Positions 36,101 to 43,300 of a stretch of 64,000 bases of DNA are shown piece by piece. The stretch is from an uncultured Clostridia bacterium (GTDB lineage: Bacteria > Bacillota > Clostridia > Oscillospirales > Acutalibacteraceae). The notes under the pieces were generated by a model. The model searched no databases. It was not told the origin of the DNA and saw nothing but the letters and a program-made list of their open reading frames with translations. Within the stretch, counting starts at the first letter, position 1. Every line of letters begins with the position of its first letter. The stretch is from assembly GCA_937884975.1 (NCBI GenBank), contig CAKZZS010000023.1:62001-126000 (forward strand), in the 5' to 3' direction. The position numbers and the translations under genes are program-made.

Positions 36101-38646
36101 CTTACGGCTGCGCCATTGGCTCGGGCAATTCGTCTGTCTTCGACACAATAGTCATTAACGGCGGCACTATCGAAGCCAACGCCGGCACAGGCTATGCTGC
36201 TATTGGCGGCGACGCAAGGTCAACAGTTGATGTACCGATTACGATTAACGGCGGTACCGTTACGGCGACGGGCGGCAGCGATGCGGCGGCTGTCGGCGGT
36301 TCAAGCGGCAAGGATATGAAGGCTGTTGTTATTAACGGCGGCAACTTAACCGCAAACGCAGGCACAAACGGCACGGGTATCGGCGCTGCAACGGGTGTAA
36401 CAAGTCCGACGGGTGCTGTTACTCTTAATTGGACAGCTGCTTCGGACAGCATTTACGCTTCAAACTATAATGCGGCGTCAATAACGTTCGCAAAGGCTTT
36501 CAAGCTCAGCTCTACAGGCACATCGGCTTATGCCAACAGCTCGACGGATAATAATATTGCAGATGCTATTATTATTCCGGATACGAACATCACGGTCAGA
36601 TTTGTCGATTCGGATGGAATTACCGAATTGGCGCCCTCACAGACCATACCTAATCAAGGTACCGCAACCAAGCCTGCGGTTACGGGAAGATACGGCTTTA
36701 ATCTTCGTTGGCTGCTTAACGGAAGCGAGTTCGATTTTAACAGCGCTTTGCTTGGCGACACTACGCTTGTTGCTCAATGGGTAGCAGTCACTCCCGTAGA
36801 TTATCTTGACGAAAACGGCGACGCTGCAACCTGCACGGCGTATTACGAACTGGAAAGCGATACGCTTAACCTCTCGGATGCGTGGTATGTAGTTTCCGGC
36901 ATTATGTCCTTTAACGACAGACTTACCGCAACAGGTAATGTCAGCATTATTCTTAAGGACGGCGCGGTGTTAGGCGCTCTTAAGGGTATTACCGTAAACG
37001 AGGGCGCAACGCTCAATATTTACGTTCAGTCGGGCAGAAACGGTATAATCAACATAACCGCACCTGATTCTGGTGATACAGGTATCGGCAGTACCTCGGG
37101 AAATAACGCAGGTACAATTATTATTAACGGAGGCGTACTTGCAGTCAGCGGCGGTGAAGACGCGCCTGCAATAGGCGGCGGCGAAAGCGGCACAGTCACA
37201 ATTAACGGCGGCGAAATCACCGCAAACGGACTTGTCGGCGCCTCGGGTTCTGCGAATGAAAGCGGTTACACAATCAATCTTAACTGGCACAATTTAAGCG
37301 ACAGCTACTATTCATACTATTTCAAGGGTAACATACATCTTCTCAACGATTTCTTCTATCAGGGAACGACTCAGCTTGTTACCGAAAACATCAGCTCAAA
37401 CACAACTCTTATTCCCGCAACAAACTGTATTATTTATATTGATGAAGTATACAATAAGCAGGCTTGCACGGATTACACGGTGCTTGAGGATTCAACTGCG
37501 GAATCTGTGAACTGCGCAAACGGCTGGTATGCCGTGACCGAGGATACAACCCTCACGGGCAGAATTAACGTAACGGGCACGGTAAATCTTATCCTTTGCG
37601 ACGGCGCAACGCTTGATGTCAGCTACATCCGTCTTGCCACGACCGGCTCGGTTCTGAACATTTACTCTCAGGAGGGCAACACCGGAGCGATTAACGCCGT
37701 GGGACAGGTTGCCAATATGGCAGGTATCGGCGGCGGAAACGGTACAAACGGCACGGTTAATATTTACGGCGGCGTTATAACCGCAAAGGGCGGCTCAAGT
37801 GCGGCAGGCATCGGCGGCGGAAACAACGGAAACGGCGGAACGGTTCATATTCAAAGAGCAACCGTTAACGCAACGGGCGGCGGAAGCGCGGCAGGCATTG
37901 GCGGCGGAATCTCTCATTGCGGCGGCAACATAACAATTAACAGCGGCGCTGTTACCGCAAAGGGCGGCGCATATGCGGCAGGCATAGGCAACGGCTATAA
38001 CTGCGGCACCGCAACAAGCTTCCGTTTTGATATCACAATTAACGGCGGTACCGTAACTGCATCAGGCGGCTCGGGTACATTAACCAGCGGCTCAACTACG
38101 GTTTATATCGCAGGCGCAGGCATAGGCGGCGGCGGAAATTCAAGCAGCCGCGCAACAACAGGTACGGTTACAATTAACGGCGGTAATGTTACCGCAAACG
38201 GATGCAAACATGCTGAATCTCAACCGAAAACGGGACTCACAGTCGTAACCGATTCGGCGGGTATCGGCTGCGGAACGGGCGGTACAACCTCTGCGACAAG
38301 ACCTATTAACCTGTATCTCGGTTGGGATAAGGCTACCGACAGCGTTTATGCCTCGACCTATGATGTCTATAGCATAACCTTTAACGACGATTTCATCCTT
38401 CAGGGCACAACAACTCCTGCAACCGATTCAAATATCGACGGCAATACGATTGTTCCCGTAGTTTTCGATTACGATGTAAACGAGGACGGCTACTTTGATA
38501 TAGTTGATGTTGCGTTTGTAATTAGCGCATCGGTCGGTGAAATTGAAATGACCTCGACCCAGTCGGCGAAGGCGGACGTCAATAAGGATACCGTTGTCGA
38601 TGCTTTCGACGCGGCGTTCCTTGACAGAAAGCTTATGCTCTACTAA
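33172..38646 (+). CDS. very large secreted repeat protein with C-terminal dockerin
   Basis: An 1824-residue protein with a signal peptide (LLSVIMCVLLLTGTMPFVV). The body consists of five long modules starting near residues 36, 433, 793, 1210 and 1421. Each opens with Y-x-D-E followed by a domain ending LILCDGYTL or similar. Then come many short strands of the pattern x-INGG-x-(V/I)-x-A-x-G-G...AGIGGG. About sixteen INGG copies suggest a right-handed beta-helix or solenoid. Three modules are followed by InlB/Flg_new-like repeats ending in TLVAHW. The last 60 or so residues form a dockerin type I domain (DVNEDGYFDIVDVAF... DVNKDTVVDAFDAAFLDRKL). Likely a surface or scaffold-attached carbohydrate-interacting or adhesive protein; no catalytic motif is seen. 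GAGGTGA precedes the ATG. Confidence 0.85.
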   Translation: MKNSGFKKLLSVIMCVLLLTGTMPFVVIALDAVSYVDENGDTYSVTDYTIVEADADGKIALADGWNVLNSDVSATGEVSVPSGTAKLILCDGYTLTATGGVTGALTVYGQALGTGTLDSDSSSASTYGIYGNPITINSGTVKAVSAVNYSAIGGTVVINGGKVTATGAQNGAGIGGKGGTGGMNYGTTANVTINGGVVNATGGDWSPGIGNGNSTSSNSGSVVINGGTVSARGGRYGAGIGTAQEGRGMNITINGGSVTAYSGLYGDGIGNGWIVNASEMGTVDINGGTVTATGSQCGIAGAVVSLNWTNTTDSVKASGTNAAYKGATSFTIENDYVFENTKTLVTTDNINSTKICAYPGPFATVSFVDDDGATALYPSQRLAFGGMATRPTDPSGVGKVFDGWQLNGSDFDFSTAVTSDITLVAHWSPAAALTYIDENGELQSTSNYITLAASTQAQTLISGWYAVTSDITISERITVSGDVHLILCDNFTLTAPKGITVNSGNSLSIYSQTNSAGVLLCNNVASGNAGIGSKSNNNCGTVTINGGAITAKGGGYSAGIGGGQNGKAGTITINSGTVTATGYGSAGIGCGYNASGGTITINEGVVVANGGSNSAAIGGAGSSSQRTIININGGDITANAYTYTNSSTNETTVYYGIGAGGSAGSATINLGWTDDAVDRITATNYYGTVNFIDNFVLENTTTVATVDNIDGKTIIPYDGNVYTVDFLEETGSTSLYPQRLYVEWDKVSEPNNPVKDGYKFVEWQLDGVRYDFNSELNSDIILRAHWMEAPDIDYIDENGETQTVPGGSYSFIESTDEALTITDGWYVFMGDVTLSKRVIVNGTVNIILCDGYTVGISKGISVSEGNTLNIYGQQNSTGQLQCTSPNMYCAGIGGANYSTLGTVTVNGGVINATGGARAAGIGGGMYCGGGNITINGGTVNATAGLFAAAIGTGYNCTNSSRNTNIVINGGNISANASYGCAIGSGNSSVFDTIVINGGTIEANAGTGYAAIGGDARSTVDVPITINGGTVTATGGSDAAAVGGSSGKDMKAVVINGGNLTANAGTNGTGIGAATGVTSPTGAVTLNWTAASDSIYASNYNAASITFAKAFKLSSTGTSAYANSSTDNNIADAIIIPDTNITVRFVDSDGITELAPSQTIPNQGTATKPAVTGRYGFNLRWLLNGSEFDFNSALLGDTTLVAQWVAVTPVDYLDENGDAATCTAYYELESDTLNLSDAWYVVSGIMSFNDRLTATGNVSIILKDGAVLGALKGITVNEGATLNIYVQSGRNGIINITAPDSGDTGIGSTSGNNAGTIIINGGVLAVSGGEDAPAIGGGESGTVTINGGEITANGLVGASGSANESGYTINLNWHNLSDSYYSYYFKGNIHLLNDFFYQGTTQLVTENISSNTTLIPATNCIIYIDEVYNKQACTDYTVLEDSTAESVNCANGWYAVTEDTTLTGRINVTGTVNLILCDGATLDVSYIRLATTGSVLNIYSQEGNTGAINAVGQVANMAGIGGGNGTNGTVNIYGGVITAKGGSSAAGIGGGNNGNGGTVHIQRATVNATGGGSAAGIGGGISHCGGNITINSGAVTAKGGAYAAGIGNGYNCGTATSFRFDITINGGTVTASGGSGTLTSGSTTVYIAGAGIGGGGNSSSRATTGTVTINGGNVTANGCKHAESQPKTGLTVVTDSAGIGCGTGGTTSATRPINLYLGWDKATDSVYASTYDVYSITFNDDFILQGTTTPATDSNIDGNTIVPVVFDYDVNEDGYFDIVDVAFVISASVGEIEMTSTQSAKADVNKDTVVDAFDAAFLDRKLMLY

Positions 38647-38667
38647 ATTAAAATTTAAATCAAAAAG

Positions 38668-38699
38668 AAAAAACCGTGGTCCTTCGACCACGGTTTTTT
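38668..38699. terminator. bidirectional terminator
   Basis: A 14-bp perfect stem, AAAAAACCGTGGTC with GACCACGGTTTTTT, encloses a CTTC tetraloop. A-run and T-run lie on either side, so it serves both the plus-strand repeat protein gene and the minus-strand zinc-ribbon gene. Confidence 0.95.
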
Positions 38700-38714
38700 C
38701 TTTAAGATAAAGGT

Positions 38715-39563
38715 TTAATTATATTCCGAATAATACTTTTTAATAAGTAATGCAATAATAATTGTGAACGCGCAGCCGCAGCCTGCAACGACAGTGGAAA
38801 TCGGATGAGTGACTATATTTCCGAGAGCGCCGATACCCTGGAATACGGCAAGAACTATCATCCAGACAAAGGTGATATTTCTGTTCTCAAGGTTGTTGAC
38901 ATTGTTCAGTATGTTTTCGTAACAGCTCTTTACAAACTTATGAATTTTTCCGTATGCAAAGAAATTGAGAACCGCCATTATTGCCGCTGAAATGATAAGC
39001 ACTAAGCCGACAAACCAGCCGCCCATTGAAACCAGAGAGTCAAGAGGCGTGTCTATCTGCGCGTTGCCCGAAAAGGCGTCAGTGAACAGATTTACCCATT
39101 TTGTAAATGAAAAGAAGCAAAGGATTCCCATAAGCGCAAGAAGACCTGCGCAAACGTAGAGAATAACATAATACGCGAAAACAACTCCGCTTAAAACTCT
39201 TATTCTCTGGGGATTAGGCAGTCCCTTTTTGCTTTCCGCATAAATTATCCAAAGGAAAACCGTAACAAGAATACCCAGTACGTTAAATCCCGAAAAGCGG
39301 TTAAATAAGGGCAAGGCGTTTGCTGCGGTCTGTAAAATACAGGCGGCAAGGAAAAGCTTATCCTTAACAAGTGCGTCCGTTTTCGCAAGAAGCGGATTTA
39401 TCATCAGCGGCGCTCCCGTTTCAAATACGGGCGTTGGTTCTCCCGTTACGGGAAGCGGCTGTGAAACGCCGCTGTCGGGTGTGCTTTCAGCGACAGGCGC
39501 TCCGCAATGGGGACAAAACGCAACATTTCCTTCAAATTCATTCTGACAAGAATTACAACGCAT
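38715..39563 (-). CDS. zinc-ribbon membrane protein of unknown function
   Basis: A 282-residue protein. An N-terminal zinc ribbon (CNSCQNEF...CPHCG, residues 3-21) is followed by a Pro-rich linker to about residue 55. Four to five hydrophobic helices then make up the rest (for example VLGILVTVFLWIIY, FVGLVLIISAAIMAVL, ITFVWMIVLAVFQGIGALG). This zinc_ribbon_2 plus membrane layout is frequent in Clostridia without known function. GGAG lies upstream of the ATG, and a consensus promoter sits just above. No functional partner is apparent. Confidence 0.8.
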   Translation of the reverse strand: MRCNSCQNEFEGNVAFCPHCGAPVAESTPDSGVSQPLPVTGEPTPVFETGAPLMINPLLAKTDALVKDKLFLAACILQTAANALPLFNRFSGFNVLGILVTVFLWIIYAESKKGLPNPQRIRVLSGVVFAYYVILYVCAGLLALMGILCFFSFTKWVNLFTDAFSGNAQIDTPLDSLVSMGGWFVGLVLIISAAIMAVLNFFAYGKIHKFVKSCYENILNNVNNLENRNITFVWMIVLAVFQGIGALGNIVTHPISTVVAGCGCAFTIIIALLIKKYYSEYN

Positions 39564-39596
39564 AATACGTCAACTCCTTTTTTGAAATTCGTCTTG

Positions 39597-39625
39597 ATTA
39601 TATTTTAAAAAATTGTATTTGTCAA
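39597..39625 (-). promoter_or_regulatory. consensus promoter of the zinc-ribbon membrane protein
   Basis: On the minus strand: TTGACA (39625-39620), 17-base spacer, TATAAT (39602-39597). Predicted start of transcription is near 39590, giving a short leader with AAAGGAG. Confidence 0.88.
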
Positions 39626-39687
39626 TTCGCTTTTATAAAAGGAATAATAGGTGAATAATCACACATATTTTATATGGGGTGAGAATA

Positions 39688-40164
39688 ATGAAAAACAAAC
39701 CTTGGAAGAATTATATTTTCTTTATATTGCTGACCGTTGCGGTCGGTTTTGTCTCGGGTCTTTTAACAAGGGAAGGGACTCAAATTTACAAAGATACAAT
39801 TACAAAACCGCCCTTGTCGCCGCCTGCAATAGTATTTCCGATAGTGTGGGCAATTCTTTATGCTCTTATGGGCTATTGCGCCGCAAGAGTAAGCCTGACA
39901 AACCCGTCAAAGGACAGAAGGAGCGCAATTTATCTTTATTTTGCCCAACTGACCTTCAACTTTTTCTGGAGCATTATTTTCTTTAATTTACAGGCGTTTT
40001 TATTCGCGTTCTTCTGGCTTGTCGCGTTGTGGCTTCTGATTTTCTTTACAATTAAGCTTTTCAGAAGGGTTGACAAAACTGCAGGAAACCTTATGATACC
40101 CTATCTCGCCTGGGTTACCTTTGCAGGCTATCTCAACCTCGGCGTTTGGCTTTTAAACCGGTAA
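39688..40164 (+). CDS. TspO/MBR family membrane protein
   Basis: A 158-residue five-helix membrane protein. WKNYIFFILLTVAVGFVSG, the first loop KPPLSPPAIVFPIVWAILYALMGY (W/P-rich, typical of TspO), FNFFWSIIFFN and the C-terminal PYLAWVTFAGYLN are diagnostic. TspO proteins bind porphyrins and related ligands and often take part in stress responses. The ATG at 39688 has GGGGTGA 5 bases upstream; a GTG three codons earlier would overlap that RBS. Its stop codon abuts the stop of the minus-strand gene with no gap. Confidence 0.9.
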   Translation: MKNKPWKNYIFFILLTVAVGFVSGLLTREGTQIYKDTITKPPLSPPAIVFPIVWAILYALMGYCAARVSLTNPSKDRRSAIYLYFAQLTFNFFWSIIFFNLQAFLFAFFWLVALWLLIFFTIKLFRRVDKTAGNLMIPYLAWVTFAGYLNLGVWLLNR

Positions 40165-40824
40165 TCAGATTATATTGACAATGGCTCGGTTATCCCGAAG
40201 CCATTTTCTTTTTTCTCCGTAATCGGGAATGTATTTTTCAACCTCTGCCCAGAATTTTTTTGAATGGTTCATATATTTAAGGTGACACATTTCGTGGACA
40301 ATTACATAGTCGATTACGTTCAGAGGACACATCACAAGATAAAGCGAAAAGCATATATTTTTATCCGAATTACACGAACCCCAGCGCGTTTTCGCCTTTG
40401 TTATTTTTATCCTGTTATACTCAAGTCCCGAAAGAGACGAATAGTAATCAAGCCGTTCCTTAAAGTAATTAAGCGCAATTGTTTTAAGCATTTTTTCAAG
40501 GGATGAAAGGGAATTCTTTTCAGGCAGAAGAATTACCCTCTTGTCAATTGCCGCTTTCTTGTTATCCGTAAAAAGTATTTCAAAATCCTCGCCCAGAAGA
40601 GGTATCCTTCCGCCGTCCGATACGCTGTATGAGGAAACCTTGCTTTGGCTCTTATTAAAGCTTTCTGTCGCTTTTTCCAGCCAGCCCTGATTACTTAAAA
40701 CAAACTCGTTTATTCTTTTTTCACTGCACTTATAAGGCGCGCGGACAATAACCCTGCCGTCCTTATCAAGCGAGAGGGAAAGAGTTTTTCTTTTTGATTT
40801 AATTATTTCGTCTGCTTTAATCAT
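40165..40824 (-). CDS. YgjP-type (DUF45/M48-like) metalloprotease
   Basis: A 219-residue protein with the zinc metalloprotease motif HEMCHLKYMNHSKKFW (HExxH plus a downstream His) and the preceding conserved KTRWGSCNSDKNICFSLYLVMCP typical of the YgjP/DUF45 family. Its physiological substrate is unknown. The start at 40824 (MIKADEI) is chosen over a longer frame from 40935, because a perfect promoter lies immediately upstream with its -10 box six bases from this ATG. The mRNA would be essentially leaderless, with no Shine-Dalgarno sequence. Confidence 0.87.
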   Translation of the reverse strand: MIKADEIIKSKRKTLSLSLDKDGRVIVRAPYKCSEKRINEFVLSNQGWLEKATESFNKSQSKVSSYSVSDGGRIPLLGEDFEILFTDNKKAAIDKRVILLPEKNSLSSLEKMLKTIALNYFKERLDYYSSLSGLEYNRIKITKAKTRWGSCNSDKNICFSLYLVMCPLNVIDYVIVHEMCHLKYMNHSKKFWAEVEKYIPDYGEKRKWLRDNRAIVNII

Positions 40825-40830
40825 AGCTTT

Positions 40831-40859
40831 ATTATATTGTTTATAATCCGTTTTGTCAA
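40831..40859 (-). promoter_or_regulatory. consensus promoter producing an apparently leaderless YgjP mRNA
   Basis: On the minus strand: TTGACA (40859-40854), 17-base spacer, TATAAT (40836-40831). Only AAAGCT separates the -10 box from the ATG, so the expected start point coincides with the A of the start codon. Confidence 0.82.
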
Positions 40860-40937
40860 AAACGAAAAAGGCTTGAAATATTAAACAAATTATCTTTTGG
40901 TATTTTGTAAAAACCTCCAAACTTGCTTTGCACATAG

Positions 40938-40965
40938 TTACAAAACGGTTTAAATGTGGTAAAAT
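40938..40965 (+). promoter_or_regulatory. probable promoter of the alpha/beta hydrolase gene
   Basis: TTACAA (40938-40943), 16-base spacer, TAAAAT (40960-40965) with a TG about three bases before the -10 box. It is weaker than consensus. It lies within the coding-antisense region upstream of the divergent YgjP gene. Confidence 0.5.
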
Positions 40966-41002
40966 ACCCTTATATCAGAAAGAAAATCAAGGAGGAAATA
41001 CA

Positions 41003-42202
41003 ATGGAATTTCTTACAAAGGAATACTCTTTCCCTTCAAAATCGGGACTTTGTGATATTTTTGCCCAGTCCGTAGCGCCTATGGATTACGGAAAGTTAAA
41101 GGGCGTTGTTCAGATAGCTCACGGTATGGCGGAGCACGGCGGACGTTACGGCGAGCTTGCCGCAAGGCTCTGTAAAGCCGGTTATGCGGTCTTTATAAAC
41201 GACCATGTCGGTCACGGCAAATCCGTTTCAAATGACGATATGCTCGGCTATTTCGGAAAGAAAAACGGATATATGAATTTTGTTGACGACTGTAAGCAGC
41301 TTACCGATATTGCAAAAAGCGAATACAAGGGACTTCCCTTTATCTTTTTCGGTCATTCAATGGGCTCGTTTGTTGCAAGGGAGTATACCTCCCATTACGG
41401 AAACGAAATTGACGGCGCGGTTTACTGCGGAACGAGCGGACCTAATCCCGGCGCTTCGGTCGGCGGCTCGCTTGCAAATATGATAGCTAAAAGAAAGGGC
41501 GAAATGTACCGCTCGGAATTTATAAACAACATCGCTTTCGGTACTTATAATAAAAAGACCGAAAAGAAAACCCCGTTTGACTGGCTTACAAAGGATACGG
41601 CGGTTGTTGATAAGTATATTGAGGATCCGCACTGCGGCTTTTTGTTCACCGCTACGGGTTACCGCGATTTGTTTAATCTTCTGCAGTCCGTTTCATCGAA
41701 GAAATGGTACACATCCGTTCCTTCCGACCTTCCCATTCTCCTTATGGCAGGCGAGGATGACCCCGTCGGCGCGTACGGAAAGGGCGTAAAGCAGGTTTTC
41801 CGCACCCTTAAGGAAACGAAGCATAAAAACGTCACCCTTAACCTTTATCCCGGCGACCGCCACGAAATTCACAATGAGCTTGACAAGGAAAAGGTTGTTG
41901 ACGACCTTATCAAGTGGCTTGACGGCGTAGTAGGCGAGGGTAAAGAGGCTCCGGTTGAAAAGGCGGTCAATGACGCGGCTGAGGAAATCAACTCAAAGCT
42001 CGATGAAGCTGTCCAGAAAACAAAGGAATCCTTTAACGAGGCAATTGAAAACACCTCCGCCGTTGTGGAACAAATCGTTCAGAAAGCGGATGAGCAGGCA
42101 AAGGCGGACGCCGAAAGCATTTCTGTTGAGGACAAGCTTATTGAAGAAACTGCCGAGCCCCAGACGGTTGAAGAAATTGTTGCGGAGGAAAGTGCAGAGT
42201 AA
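41003..42202 (+). CDS. alpha/beta hydrolase, monoacylglycerol-lipase type, with acidic C-terminal tail
   Basis: A 399-residue protein. Residues 1 to about 310 are a serine hydrolase of the lysophospholipase/monoacylglycerol lipase group. HGMAEHGGRYGELA is the oxyanion region, and the nucleophile Ser is in FFGHSMGSFVA. The Asp is in LLMAGEDDPVG and the His in YPGDRHEIHNE. The final 85 or so residues are an unusual Lys/Glu/Ala-rich helical tail (for example ASP-free stretches such as KLDEAVQKTKESFNEAI) that looks amphipathic or coiled-coil. The ATG at 41003 has GGAGG 7 bases upstream. It overlaps no gene and is followed at once by the TSCPD gene. Confidence 0.88.
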   Translation: MEFLTKEYSFPSKSGLCDIFAQSVAPMDYGKLKGVVQIAHGMAEHGGRYGELAARLCKAGYAVFINDHVGHGKSVSNDDMLGYFGKKNGYMNFVDDCKQLTDIAKSEYKGLPFIFFGHSMGSFVAREYTSHYGNEIDGAVYCGTSGPNPGASVGGSLANMIAKRKGEMYRSEFINNIAFGTYNKKTEKKTPFDWLTKDTAVVDKYIEDPHCGFLFTATGYRDLFNLLQSVSSKKWYTSVPSDLPILLMAGEDDPVGAYGKGVKQVFRTLKETKHKNVTLNLYPGDRHEIHNELDKEKVVDDLIKWLDGVVGEGKEAPVEKAVNDAAEEINSKLDEAVQKTKESFNEAIENTSAVVEQIVQKADEQAKADAESISVEDKLIEETAEPQTVEEIVAEESAE

Positions 42203-42203
42203 T

Positions 42204-42458
42204 ATGGCGAGTTATACTTTTACACCTCGCGGCGTTTGCGCAATGAAAATCAGCTTTGATATTGAGGACGGCGTGCTTCGAAACGTTTCGTTTCTCGGCG
42301 GCTGTGACGGAAATCTTAAGGCGATTTCAAAGCTGCTTGAGGGCGAGGACGCGCAAAAAGCGGTCAATATATTAAAGGGCAACGACTGCCGCGGCAGGGG
42401 AACCTCCTGCGCGGACCAGCTTGCAATTGCGGTTGAACAGGCGCTTGAAGAGGAATAA
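42204..42458 (+). CDS. TSCPD domain protein (TIGR03905 family)
   Basis: An 84-residue cytoplasmic protein. It contains VCAMKISFDIEDGVLRNVSFLGGCDGNLKAI, then LKGNDCRGRGTSCADQLA, matching the short TSCPD domain found at the end of some ribonucleotide reductases and as free-standing proteins. Four Cys residues suggest metal binding. Function is not established. The ATG at 42204 begins one base after the stop of the hydrolase gene, so the two are probably translationally coupled. A strong terminator follows. Confidence 0.85.
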   Translation: MASYTFTPRGVCAMKISFDIEDGVLRNVSFLGGCDGNLKAISKLLEGEDAQKAVNILKGNDCRGRGTSCADQLAIAVEQALEEE

Positions 42459-42464
42459 TTACAG

Positions 42465-42494
42465 AAAAAAGGGAGTCGGTCGACTCCCTTTTTT
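42465..42494. terminator. bidirectional terminator after the TSCPD gene
   Basis: AAAAAAGGGAGTC pairs with GACTCCCTTTTTT around a GGTC loop. Convergent use is likely, since the minus-strand gene ends inside its right arm at 42493. Confidence 0.93.
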
Positions 42495-43128
42495 ATATAT
42501 CGCAAAGCCATAAATGAAGCGGCGACATTCTATCGCCGAGAAGAAGAGAAAAGTCTTCACGGGACGGGGAAGAAACAGGGCAGGCGCACTTTTTTATTTT
42601 AAGGCATATTTGCCTTTGTCCGTTTTCGTAAAGGGAAAAAACGTTAAAGCTATCTTCTTTAAAACACAGCTTTGCACGGCTTTCGGCTCTTAAAATCAGC
42701 GTACAGAAATGCTCGGAGCTTTTGACATAAACCGAAACGGTATTGTCTTTTTCAAAAAGCTCCCGGATTAAACGGTAAAAGCAGTTTTCGAACGCCCTTA
42801 AATTCAGGCTGACAACGGCGTTTTCTTCCTGCGGATAAAGACAAATACGCTTTCCTGTTTCAAGAAGATAAAAATCAGCCGCAAGGCACAGCTCCTCAAG
42901 TAGTGAATTTAACTCAATACTGTTGTAATTAAAGGAGAAAAAATCCTGCTTTGCCGCTTTCCTTGACCGTATTCTCAACTGCGTTAAAGCCGCTTCCTTT
43001 TCTTCGGCGTTAAGTAAGGAGCTTTCAATTAAAAGAAAAAGAAGCTGCGCCTTTTCCCTTAAAAGCGTTTCGTTATAAGCCGAGGTGTCAAGTTCATTAA
43101 AAATATCGGATATATCTTTTGCATTCAT
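42493..43128 (-). CDS. hypothetical protein resembling a degenerate histidine kinase core
   Basis: A 211-residue protein I cannot assign to a named family. Residues 15-60 are helical, and a segment near 75-140 has the pattern of a dimerisation helix leading into an ATPase-like domain (VVSLNLRAFENCFYRLIREL, then VSVYVKSSEHFCTLILRAES). This is where N-box kinases have a conserved Asn; here none is present, nor are G-boxes. A catalytically dead sensor-kinase-like or anti-sigma-like scaffold is possible. The ATG at 43128 has no clear RBS. It is divergent from gap. Confidence 0.6.
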   Translation of the reverse strand: MNAKDISDIFNELDTSAYNETLLREKAQLLFLLIESSLLNAEEKEAALTQLRIRSRKAAKQDFFSFNYNSIELNSLLEELCLAADFYLLETGKRICLYPQEENAVVSLNLRAFENCFYRLIRELFEKDNTVSVYVKSSEHFCTLILRAESRAKLCFKEDSFNVFSLYENGQRQICLKIKKCACPVSSPSREDFSLLLGDRMSPLHLWLCDI

Positions 43129-43182
43129 ATAATAATTATTATGCCCATAAATCAGTTTAAATCCACCGCCTTTTTAAGCAGT

Positions 43183-43255
43183 TTGACAAAAAGTTGTCAT
43201 TCGTCTTAAAATAACTCAAAAATTACTTGCATAAATTGGCTAAAGGATATAAAAT
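43183..43255 (+). promoter_or_regulatory. tandem promoters and palindrome upstream of gap
   Basis: Promoter 1 is TTGACA (43183-43188), 18 bases, TAAAAT (43207-43212). Promoter 2 is TTGCAT (43227-43232), 17 bases, TAAAAT (43250-43255). An inverted repeat, TGACAA (43184-43189) with TTGTCA (43194-43199), overlaps the first -35 box and could be an operator. Confidence 0.6.
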
Positions 43256-43300
43256 ATATAACGCAAGAAAATTAAAATCTATTTTCGGAGGTAACAAATT

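Noticed and set aside
33600..38200. CRISPR-like or other DNA repeat array
   Set aside because: The repetition follows codon phase (INGG and AGIGGG motifs) in one open frame and has no constant repeat-spacer pattern, so it is a protein repeat.
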